Of a stretch of DNA of 64,000 bases, positions 1 through 9,416 are shown in pieces. Location: contig CM061070.1 of assembly GCA_030762895.1 (NCBI GenBank), positions 78,297,291 to 78,361,290 of the forward strand, written 5' to 3'. The position numbers and the translations under genes are program-made. The number at the start of each line of letters is the position of its first letter. The stretch's first letter is position 1. Source of the DNA: Sophora flavescens. Lineage: Eukaryota; Streptophyta; Magnoliopsida; Fabales; Fabaceae. The notes under the pieces were generated by a model. It was not told the origin of the DNA, did no database searches, and saw nothing but the letters and a program-made list of their open reading frames with translations.

Positions 1-674
1 CCTCTCACCAAATCCAAACATCATCTCTTGATGTTGTGTCTGATATATGTCAGTATACAGTAGTCCATAGGGATTCAACTCCCAAAGAACAAGCTGGCAT
101 ATCATCAAGTTTTTTTGTGTCTAACTTACAATCACTCATTACTGCAAGGATCTCTAAACTTTGTGTCATTCCCTCTCCTCCACTTCATATTCTTAACCCA
201 TGTAGGGTGATTTTATTCTATCCCCATATTGTCTTGTTCATTAGAACATTGGCAAGGACTCACTATCCTACCTCTGTTGTAATGTTACCATCTAGGTCTA
301 GGTATTACTTTTTGTTAGTTAAAGGTTCAAATTCTTTCTTTTCTTACATTGATTCTTTGTTACCCCTACCTCCCTCTGTTCTTGCTAAACAACCTCTTCC
401 CCCTCCTATCCAGATTAGAGTCACCTGTCTATCTCTGTCTGAGAGACTACCCTATGTCTTTGCATCTCCTGATACTGACTTTGTCATAATCAGACCTTTG
501 TTTAAACTAGCCTTTCTTCCCTTCTTTTACTATTGAACCCTTCATCGGTGTGTCTTCCCCCATATCTCCTCACATTTTTATGTGCCCAAGGCACTCCCAG
601 TCATAGCTTTGCCCTGACACTCAGACCAGTCTGTTGTTTGAACTATCCTGACCATAGAAGCCTCCACTCCTCAG

Positions 675-815
675 ATGGTGGACTTACATAGTTTCAACCT
701 GCTTCAAGCTCAGCTAGAGGAAACTAGAAGACAGTTGGATGAAGAGGGGCATGCTAGGCTGTTATTAGAAAAGAGAGTTGAATCTCTGTTTTTACTTTTT
801 AGTCAGTCTAAGTAG
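675..815 (+). pseudogene. C-terminal fragment of a SIRE-type ORF3 (env-like) coiled coil
   Basis: An ATG at 675 opens 46 codons ending in TAG at 813-815. The product is rich in Leu, Glu, Gln and Arg with heptad-like spacing (for example QAQLEETRRQLDEEG), ending in a short Leu/Phe patch. A C-terminal coiled coil is a known property of the env-like ORF of SIRE/Maximus elements, and its place just before the 3' LTR fits. The upstream part of the ORF cannot be followed without frame breaks, so it is called as a remnant. It could also be a chance coiled-coil-like frame. Confidence 0.4.
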
Positions 816-1224
816 TTTCTGATTTAGAATATGCCTTGTATTGAATAGCTTATGATGAATAAAATATACATTTTATCATTTATATTTACTGTCTTTTACT
901 TTTCTGCTTCTTAATTGTTTCCTTTTTATTGTTGACAAAAGGGGAGAAAGTAAAGTTAAGATGATTAGGTAAAGTTAAGTAAAATTGAATGAACTTGTCT
1001 CTGAGCTGCATAATTTTAACTCTAAATGAATCAAATGATATCATATATGAAATTAACTCTGATATTGTGTTGTTTTTAAAGAACTTCTAAATATGAATTG
1101 AACCTAAGTGCACTTGTCTGCACAACCTTTCTGGTTAAGAAAATTTCAACCTGTCTGAATCTTGTTATCTTATATGTTGATATTTTCTAAGGTTCATTAA
1201 ATCATCTGAATGTTTGTCATCATC

Positions 1225-1238
1225 AAAAATGGGGAGAT
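1225..1238 (+). other. Polypurine tract of the SIRE-like element
   Basis: A purine-rich run (AAAAATGGGGAGAT) abuts the TG that starts the LTR at 1239. This is the usual priming site for plus-strand DNA synthesis and fixes the element orientation as plus. Confidence 0.7.
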
Positions 1239-2604
1239 TGTTAAGTCTCTAAATGTCTGATGTGCATTTCCCTAAGTTTTGATGAAAACTAAAACATTTG
1301 TTAATGATTTAATTAACCTTCATATTGGTTGTTAACCTGTCTATCCAGTGTGCAGATCACAATAGTAAGAATTCACTTTCTCACCTGTCTTCCCTAATAG
1401 AAGACCACTTGTCTGGAGAAGCAAAAGTCAACCTGTCTACTGACTAGGATATTGACTTTCTGTATTGAAGTTTCAACTTGTCTTCTACTTAGTTCGCATA
1501 ACTCATCTGAGGTTCTTCGATGGGGAACTCAAGTACAAAGAGCTTTTGAAAGTTCTCCCCTCATATGGTAGACTCTAAAGCTCTCTCTTTCTTCTTCTCA
1601 CGTTTATCAAGAAAGTCAGAAGGTCTTTCTCACAAGCAACCTAGGATATCAGAAATGAAGTCCAGTTAAAGAATGTTTCCAACACGCTTTATTCCCTAGT
1701 ACACTTGGTCATTACTTGAAAAGGGAAATGTGCTCTATAAAGTACAAAAGTATTCTGCACAACTCTGATTTGGCTACTGTACGATGCATAAAGCCATGTT
1801 CCTCCATGTTAGAGTACAACCAACGTTCCTATTGCATTAATGGCTGCCCAGAACGACTCTATTGCGTTTAATGGAGCTCTGCTTGAAGCCAGCATTTGAA
1901 GGAATGTCTCTAACGGATAATAAATGCTTGAAGTCTATAAATAAAGAACTCATTGAAGATGAAGATAGAGAACAGATAGCATTAAATAGCCATTACTCTA
2001 CGCATTAATTTCTTCATTCTTTCAATCTGTATTCTTCAATCATTTGAAGTTATTATGCAGTCTTTCCTAAGCTTACATTTAATCCACTCTCTGAGTGTTA
2101 GTGAAAGAACTGCCTGTCTGATTGTATTTATTACAAACAAATCTCTCAACTAAACTTGAGTGAGCCTGAAAAGGCTAGGTGAGCGAAGAATACTTGTCTT
2201 GGAGCCTGAAGAGGCCAGGTGTGCAAATAATAGTTGGAGTCTGTAACCTGATCAGTTATAGTGGATAAAACTTGGTGCTGTCAAGGACTGGACGTAGCCC
2301 TAGTGTTAAAGGGTGAACCAGGATAAATAGATGTGTTAATCTCTCTTCCCTTAAACTCTTTATTTGTTTTGATTATATTATTTGTCATCTAACTAAAGGG
2401 GTTAAAGTGTGAATATCAATCTTATTTTCAAGTTGTGTGCTTGTGTGTTTTTCTGTTAAAATCACACCAGACAGCTCACCTGTCTGTGCAGTTCTTTCAC
2501 ACTTGTCTAAACCTAGCTTCTGTGTGCGAAAAGTTTTTAACTTTGTTTTAATTTCTGATAAACATAATTCAACCCCTTTCTCGTGTTTATCATTGTCTAT
2601 TTCA
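1239..2604 (+). repeat. LTR of a SIRE/Maximus-like copia element
   Basis: The repeat starts TGTTAAGTCTC after the polypurine tract and ends TCTATTTCA. Its 3' part matches the reverse complement of 62177-62967: both carry the TTCAACCCC motif, the CTTGGTGCTGTCAAGGACTGG/CCAGTCCTTGGCAGCACCAA block, the AGCCTGAAGAGGC repeats and the region around AACGTTCCTATTGCATTAA. The shared segment stops at the same TGTCTATTTCA on both copies, which fixes the 3' LTR boundary. Length is about 1.37 kb. No reading frame of note lies inside it. Confidence 0.8.
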
Positions 2605-2900
2605 AAGCATAGTCGCTAAACATTTGTAGATTGAATTCTTCAATCTATCGCTATCTAGCGACTGCCCTCGGTCAGATTGTTCATAGTGACAATCTTTGTG
2701 ACCAGTTATTTGGTCGCTGAACCGGTCACTACATTGGCAAACATACAAACCGGTTATGCGATCACTAAACAGTGCAATCTGGGGCAACTTTAGAGACTGA
2801 TGTGGTGGTTTCTAAAACAGACACTAAGTTGTCTGTCGTTTTCAATTGCTGAGATTTATATCGAACCAATTTAGCAATTGATATATCGGTCACTATTTCA
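2605..2900. repeat. Degenerate GCGAC/GGTCGC repeat tract, possible CACTA remnant
   Basis: Right after the LTR the sequence contains scattered short inverted motifs such as AGCGACTG, GGTCGCTGAACCGGTCACT and TATCGGTCACT. They resemble the GCGACCG subterminal repeats of the CACTA element at 47094-57247, and the start (AGTCGCTAAACATTTGTAG) resembles that element's right terminus. No clear TSD or coding region is seen. It may be an old deleted copy of the same family. Confidence 0.35.
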
Positions 2901-2962
2901 ATTGATAAGAATTAAGCATTTAACTTATTTATATTATTAAAAACAAATAAAAATGTGGAAAA

Positions 2963-3640
2963 AAAAATTAATTAGACTTCTCATTCTTTAATGTGAGTCA
3001 TTTTTCACAATCCCTCTCCTACTCAACGTTTCACATCATTTTTCATATGCATTTCAAAACATGTTTACTTATTTTTCATAACAAATATTTCTAATTACTA
3101 TAATTTCATTAATCAATTGCTTTAATTACCAAATTCCCTTACTTATTTTTTTCATTTAAGTCTTTTCCTTTTTAGGTCAAATATTTCAGGATTGTATACT
3201 AATTGTCTCACTAATTTTTGGATTTTTTTTACTATTTTAATCAATCTCTATATATTAAATTAGACTACTCATATCAATATGGGTTTGTCCGAGTGGTATG
3301 AGACTCGGACACCTTAATCAAGTGGTCAGGTGTTCGAATCCTGACTCTTACGTATAATTAAAACCTGGATAGAGGGGAGAATCCACCTTGTGTGCCCAAC
3401 AGGTTCCCCGATGGAAATTAGTCACTGCTAATATTGGTGGATACTTTTTACCTATAACATGGTTAACGAAAAAATTAGACTACTTATTCTTAAACGTAAG
3501 TCATTCTCCACAACCTCCCTTCTCCTCGGTGAGTCACGTGGCGTCTTAAACAATTTTTTATTTTATACTTTTAATATATTTTCAAATATATTAATTAATA
3601 GTTATTACTAACAAATATGCGTACCATTATTAATTTCCAT
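2963..3640. repeat. Two diverged copies of an AT-rich repeat flanking a SINE
   Basis: A block starting AATTAGACTTCTCATTC at about 2968 reappears in diverged form at about 3475 (AATTAGACTACTTATTC), followed in both by a GTAAGTC/GTGAGTC motif, a CCACAA or CACAATCCCTC motif and a CTC-rich stretch. The second copy runs to about 3640. The SINE at 3272-3471 lies between them. No coding potential is seen. The nature of the repeat is unknown. Confidence 0.4.
3272..3471 (+). mobile_element. tRNA-derived SINE
   Basis: The 5' half is tRNA-like. TTTGTCCGAGTGGTATGAGA resembles a pol III A box and AGGTGTTCGAATCCTGA a B box. Both flanks carry AAATTAGACTACT (3258-3270 and 3472-3484), consistent with a target-site duplication of 13 bp or slightly more. 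It is about 200 bp long. The tRNA-like part does not fold as a functional tRNA by eye, so it is a SINE head and not a tRNA gene. Confidence 0.75.
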
Positions 3641-3885
3641 TTAATTATTTTTATTTTTAAGATGTATTTTAAAATCTATCAATTAATAGTTATATCACTA
3701 TCAAATCTCCTGATCATTAAATTATTTCCATTTATTTATTTTCTTTTATAAGGACAAAGATTTCTAAAAGAAAAATAATCACACTTGTTTATAAATTTAG
3801 AGTAAACTCTCTTAAGAATAGTTAAATATCTTAGGCTAGTAATTCTTTTATAGAATCTGATCATGTGTACTTATTCTTAATTTGT

Positions 3886-4442
3886 ATTTTTTTTTTACTA
3901 AAAAGGATATTCATTCATTCAAATTGGTAAAATACATCGAAAACAACACAAATTCAACATCACTAAAAACCGAAAAGGATGAATCTGCGAACAAACTCAC
4001 AGTACCCGGGTTAATAGCATAACACGGCAAAATGCCTACAAATGTGACAAAATCAAAGTGACCGGAATACCCCTGCCTTTGGATTTGTAACGTTGACGCC
4101 CAAGTCTTGATTGAATCTGTAATGGATCGAAGCTGATCTGCTAATCTGAACCAAATGAACACCGCAACAAGATGGGAAACCAAACGACGTCGCAACAAGA
4201 CGACGAACAAAACACTGCTGCACACAGATGACGAAAAGATGGAAAAACACGGAAAAAATAAACCAGATCTATGTGGAACAACCACTTATTTAGATAAAAG
4301 GAGAGAAAAAGCGATGTAGAGGAGTGATTCCAGGTCAAAAGATTGCCCAAAACCACCCCCTTCCGGTGGATTAGGAAGAAGGAAAATAGGAGTAGATGGA
4401 AGGTTGAGAGAGAGACGATTCTAGGTTTTCATGTATATCATG
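3886..4442 (-). mobile_element. LINE-type retroposon insertion (short, poly-A ended)
   Basis: A 13-bp direct repeat ATTCTTAATTTGT at 3873-3885 and 4443-4455 brackets this segment. The left end is a T-run, so read on the minus strand the element ends in poly-A after a GAATGAATGAATATCC tail. The minus-strand start is a CT-rich leader (CTAGAATCGTCTCTCTCTC). Short frames inside have no recognised domain. It could be an internally deleted LINE, a SINE of unusual type or a processed transcript. The retroposition hallmarks themselves are clear. Confidence 0.7.
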
Positions 4443-4504
4443 ATTCTTAATTTGTTTATTTAAATCATAGAAATAATTATATGAATATATTCTTTTTGAA
4501 TTTT

Positions 4505-5215
4505 CAGTTTTTCTAACCTATGCAAGATTGCATAAGATAAACCTCATTAATTACCCACTATTAACACACTTTCAATTAACTTTGATAAGCTAATTAATTA
4601 TGATTTTTTTTTAAAAAAAAGATTAATTATCTTTCTCCTATTTATTTGTTTGCATTCACCTTCCTATATCAATATCTCTTCCCATCAAAAGTTAATAATG
4701 GATTTCTTTCATATTCCACTTTATGCTTCTTTTCCATTGTTTTTTTTCTTTTCAAATTTGATATTTTTTTGGATTTTAGTTGAAAATTATTTTTATTTAT
4801 TTCATAACTTTTCAAATACTGGGGAAAAACCAACGCAACGGGATTTAAATTTGTAAATATATCCTACCAGTAGTTTAGTTATAATAGTTGGTCAAAAAGT
4901 ACAGGTTCATCAAAAAAACACAAAAACCTGTAGTTATAAAATAAATAATAATAATTTTCAATCAAAATAAAAAAATTCCATTTCTAGCTAACTAACGTTG
5001 CAAAATCCCATAACAGCTAGCCGGTCTTAAACAAATGAATAGGAGACAAATATTAATACAGGAAGATGAATCCAAATAAATAAAAGAGATAATTGGATTT
5101 TTCAAAAAAAAATCATAATTAATTAGCTTCTCAAAATTAATTGAAAGTGGGTTGATAGTGAGTAATTAATTAGACTTATTCTATGCAATGTTGTATAGGT
5201 TAGAAAAACCGATTA
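4505..5215. mobile_element. Foldback element with arms of about 180-200 bp
   Basis: The left arm (about 4508-4690, starting TTTTTCTAACCTATGC) is repeated as its reverse complement at about 5035-5212 (ending TATAGGTTAGAAAAA). Pairing is imperfect but continuous across most of the arms, including AAGCTAATTAATTATGATTT. A non-coding loop of about 340 bp separates the arms. No clear TSD was found. This is a MITE or foldback-type element whose transcript would form a long hairpin. Confidence 0.65.
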
Positions 5216-5287
5216 TATATATATATATATATATAATTTATTCAAATATTTTTTTCTTTTTTTTTTATGTTTTTTATAAGATTTTAA

Positions 5288-5454
5288 TTGGTATGTACTG
5301 TTAGTATAAAGTTTTTTACACTGTCAATCAATTACAAATTATGATATGAATGACTTTTAATGTGATTTGGATAAGAATCAAAGACTTTCAATGACGTGAC
5401 GACTTATCATTGATTGACAGTGTAAAAAACCTTTACAGTGATAGTGTATACCAA
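5288..5454. mobile_element. Small MITE flanked by TTAA
   Basis: The ends are long inverted repeats: TTGGTATGTACTGTTAGTAT on the left and ACAGTGATAGTGTATACCAA on the right, extending inward to TTTTTTACACTGTCAATCAA and its complement. TTAA sits directly outside both ends (5284-5287 and 5455-5458). The element is 167 bp, with a poorly paired centre of about 75 bp. The superfamily is not certain. Confidence 0.75.
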
Positions 5455-5458
5455 TTAA

Positions 5459-6082
5459 ACTATTTTTATAATTTTAAAAATATCCATACAATGAATGGGA
5501 TACTTGCTAGTTTTACTTTCCTTCCTTTATATTTTAATAAAAAAATTGTAAACACATTGTTTTATTTTATGGTATTAAAATATAAATATACATTATTCAT
5601 CCATATCAAAATGAGAATAAATGCTTTCTTCTTTGACAATCAAAGGAAGATTCCTTCCCAAAAGTGTAAAACTGATTGTGATATACAAAATGCTCATTTA
5701 ATAGTTTATAGATCTCATTTTATTGCAAAATCGTCAAATTTTGATAAATCGCGCGGTCCCACCTTTAGTAAACTTTGACCAGACCTCACTTAATTATAAG
5801 CCATTAAAGTCAATCCATAATTTCCAGGTGGATACAAAATCTAATATAAGACACGGGAAATCTAGATGATTAAGACTCTATAATGGCTTCTTATTCCTCT
5901 CTCGGATACTTTATATTATTCGAGTTATTGTAAGTTTGTAATTGTCCATTCATTTGTATACTACTGGAAAGTTTTGTTTATCTCTTGCAAGTAGCCTTAA
6001 CACTTTCTCTACCAAGTAGGGTTTCAATTTTCATGCACATCATTTCTCAATTCTCCACTATGTCTCAATAAGACCTTTTCTT

Positions 6083-6159
<77 letters not shown>

Positions 6160-6624
6160 CATTAAAAATATACCATATTTGGTTTACAAAAAAAAAATTA
6201 TTTTTTTACTAATTAACTATTTCATACAATAACTAATTTCTAATCACTCGTTTAAAATTAATTAAGTAAAATCCAATTTGAGACTCACACCATGCGTTTG
6301 CAATGGGCTAGGGACGGATGAAGGGGTATACAGCAGGACCTTGGTCCCCAAGCTTGGTTGCACTTTCTATTACAGGTAGAATATTATGTAAAAAAAAAAG
6401 GGTTCTATAGTCAATATTTATTTTTTATCAGCTCATACTTTACTAAAAATTAAAATACTAATTGAACTGATTAATTCATGATTTATGGACTGATATACTA
6501 ATTTAAAACAGTTTTACTTTGAAATAAAAAGACACAAATAAGTAAATACAAAATTTAATAAGGAACCATTTACAAATTAATTCAAGTCAATAAAAGAAAA
6601 GGTTTTCCATGTAAACTTCAATGG
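5459..6624. other. AT-rich intergenic DNA with a long (TA)n tract
   Basis: No gene is seen. A pure TA dinucleotide run of about 70 bp occupies 6087-6157. A weak open frame across 5410-5778 begins inside the preceding MITE and has no domain, so it is not annotated as coding. Confidence 0.7.
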
Positions 6625-6654
6625 GTATGGTACTACAAGAAAAAATGAATTTAG

Positions 6655-6965
6655 CGAGGGCCAAAGGCCGTCGCAAAAAGCTTAAATCCGTCGCAAAACA
6701 CATGTTTCTGACGGATTTGCGACGGCCATAAATCCGTCACAAGTTGGGTCGTCGCAAAAGGTTTCTGACGGTTTTTTAAATGACCGTCGCTAATTAGCGA
6801 CGGCTTATTCCGTCGCTAAATTATGTTGATTTACGACGGCTTAGCCGTCGCAAATTTTGAGAAATTAGCGACGGCATAGCCGTCGCAAATTATACAAATT
6901 AGCGACGGCCTAACCGTCGCAAATCAACGTAAATTAGTGACGGAATAGCCGTCGCAAATTGCAAC
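6655..6965. repeat. Left subterminal hairpin array of CACTA-1
   Basis: Many copies of GCGACGG and its complement CCGTCGC occur in alternating orientation, often as short palindromes such as GCGACGGCTTAGCCGTCGC with AT-rich spacers. Clustered subterminal motifs are the binding sites of the TNPA-type protein in En/Spm elements, and that role is inferred here. Confidence 0.85.
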
Positions 6966-7229
6966 ACATTTTTATAAAACTAAATAATTTAATAAAGTAA
7001 TTTTTTATTAATTAATTATTTAAAATATAAAGTATTTTTAAATAATTATTTAATATTTAATATAAAATTCAAAATTAATATAAACATTAGTTATTTTGTA
7101 TATTAATTAGAATTTAGACTATATTATGATAAATGAATAATAATTTTAAACAATAAATAAAATTCATAAATAAAAGCAAATTGTTTTGACAGAGTGTATC
7201 ATACAAAATAAAATATAATATCAAAAAAA

Positions 7230-9136
7230 CTAATAACCCTCTCTATAGCCCCATGATAACAAATAAATCAGAAAGGATTGATCATCCTCGCCATCGGTAT
7301 CTTGATGACCCTCAGGCCGGGACGGTGGTGGTGGCTGGGGGCGTGGTCGTGGGTGAGGGGTGCCGTGAAGGTGTTGGTCCTCGCTGCGATTGTGGGCCGA
7401 GGGGTGCTGGTTCCTAAACGCAACATGAGCTCTCTGTGTAGCCGCCATCATCTCTATCTGCTCCATCATCGTGTTTGTTGAGTAAGCAACTGCCGATTGA
7501 TCTCATCCTCGAGCCGCCAGTTTTGTCGCATCTTTACCATCTCTCTGCAGACTCATGAGATCGGCGAGGCCTAGTAATCGGACGATGCTCGACTCTGCTG
7601 AGTGAAGATGCTTTGGAGCACCCGCGTCGATAGTTACTGGCCAGGTCTCCCATACCATATATGCGACCCTTGTTCTTACCGCCAAAGAACCTCGACCCAT
7701 GCCCGCAACTCCAATTGGGCTTCCACCTCCGGGTCAAGTGTGGTGGAAGAAGGGGAAGATGAGGCTGCCCGAGACCGAACCCGAGATAACTTATCACGAT
7801 AGTCCTCCCTGTCATTAAAATTGATACACATAATCATACAAAATGACCATAATTATTAAATATAAAATAAAAATAATTTCCAACAAAGAGACATGTAAAT
7901 CACCCGAGTGCGTCTAGAACGCTCATCTACATACTCAGGGTACCCTTCCTAGTATGAGTTCGGGCATGAAGCTCAACCGGCTTGACGCTACGGCCAAGCT
8001 CCCTAGCCCTGCACCAAAAAAAAACTTGTTCATATTTGAAGTTACACTACCTTAATAGCCGGACATCTAATGAATTAACAAAATATGATGTTGGAACTTA
8101 CAAGGCGTCGAGCATGCTCCGATTGCGATCGATGTCGCCGCCGGTGTGCGAGCTCCCACCCTTTTCCGAGGCCCTGTTGAGCTTTGCCCAGGCGGATTTT
8201 TTTCTTAAATTCAGGTGTAGCCCAAGAAGCACATAGCTCCTCCCAAATGGGTGGGAAACACCATTTTGGACGCCTGTCCCTTTTTCCGATATCTAGTCAA
8301 CAACTCGAGAGGCGTTTGCTCGCTTTTTGATGAAAAATTATCTCTACATCAGCGGAATGCTCTACTCTCCAAGCAGCCTTTCTCCTGTAAATAAGGAGAA
8401 TATAATATTTTTAGGATAATAATAAACTAAAGAAACATTAAAAGTAACTAAAAATGGAAGTAAATTCAAAAGTACAAAATACCTTAAAAGCCGCAAAGAA
8501 TCGATCCCGATCCCGATCCTCAAGCTCACTCCAATGCTTCCAGGCCCGATCAAACCGAGATGTAACTCGCATACGTGACGGCATCTGCAGATTTTCTCGA
8601 CGTAAGGAACCTTATCAATAGAACATGAGAACAATCAATACACATACATATAAAATCTGCACTCAACAATAAAATAACAATATTTGAGATCTTTCTTAAC
8701 CTTTACTGGTCGGGGTAACAATAACTCGGCCATCCGACATAACCTCGATCTCCTCATAATCTGATGATATAGGCGATGAATATCCATTTGTCTCCTCGTC
8801 TTCTCCATGAGATTGATGATCACCGTCCATGGGTAAATCTACCCCTGATGCATCTGGTTGTCTGGTATTGTCTGCATTGGTCTGAGTCGGAATCCTCGGG
8901 GTGGGCATCATCGTGATCCCAATGGAGGTGTCCATGAACCGAGTGGCCGGAGCAACAGGTGGGGGTGCGGGTGCCATATCATGTGGAGGCATGGGTGTGG
9001 GCGGTGGGCGTAGTGTAACAGATGTAGATGGGAGGGACACGAATCCGTCATCGACTGTCCGTGTCACAAAGCGAGGTCGACCACGACGACGTGCCCCTCC
9101 AACAGGTGCCTTACCCTTTCCCTTACCATCAGCCAT
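7230..9136 (-). pseudogene. CACTA-1 second gene, Transposase_24 (Ptta/En/Spm)-like, decayed
   Basis: It reads leftward from an ATG at 9136. Exon 1 (9136 to about 8700) encodes a basic, AT-hook-like N-terminus (GARRRGRPRF) followed by a Pro-rich and acidic region. Later exons, joined by GT-AG introns, encode the segments FDRAWKHWSELEDRDRDRFF, then RNRSMLDAL, then a THTRKGT motif, then REDYRDKLSRVRS and GRIYGMGDLASNYRRGC. This order matches the plant Transposase_24 family, which supplies the DNA-binding accessory protein in CACTA elements. At least three single-base frame breaks (about 8230-8290, about 7940, about 7700) mean no intact product. Confidence 0.75.
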
Positions 9137-9138
9137 GT

Positions 9139-9360
9139 CTATAGTGAAAAATGATGCTAATAATAATTAATTAAAAGTAACCAAAACACAAATTTGCAAA
9201 TAATGGAAATTGATGGTGATAATAATTAACTTAAAGTAAGCACAAACACACATTTGTAAATAATGGAAAATGATGGTGATAATAATTAACTTAAAGTAAG
9301 CACAAACACACATTTGTAAATAATGGAAAATGATGCTAATCATAATGAACATAAAGTTAT
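9139..9360. repeat. 60-bp minisatellite between the two CACTA-1 genes
   Basis: A unit of exactly 60 bp (containing GATAATAATTAACTTAAAG and CACAAACACACATTTG) is repeated about 3.5 times. Two central copies are almost identical and the outer copies are diverged. It lies just upstream of the second gene's ATG on the minus strand, in its 5' flank or leader. Confidence 0.9.
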
Positions 9361-9416
9361 GACAATGACAATACTACCTAATACAAAATACATCACTAAA
9401 ATAAATAAAGTATTTG

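Larger units (their letters stand above)
1..1238 (+). mobile_element. 3' internal region of a SIRE/Maximus-like copia retrotransposon
   Basis: This stretch lies directly upstream of a polypurine tract and an LTR start at 1239, so it is the 3' internal part of an LTR element whose gag-pol lies outside the window. It holds a short coiled-coil reading frame (675-815) like the tail of the env-like ORF3 of SIRE elements, then AT-rich non-coding sequence. A frame at 36-536 is open but has no recognisable domain. The repeated short motif AC(C/T)TGTCT continues into the LTR. Lineage is inferred from the LTR style and the coiled-coil tail. Confidence 0.6.

Noticed and set aside
36..536. 166-codon open frame at the window start
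   Set aside because: No domain or coiled coil is recognisable and low-complexity Ser/Leu/Pro content dominates; it is probably a chance frame in the retroelement 3' region.
3281..3350. tRNA gene candidate
   Set aside because: A and B boxes are present but the sequence does not give a proper cloverleaf, and TSDs bracket a longer SINE.
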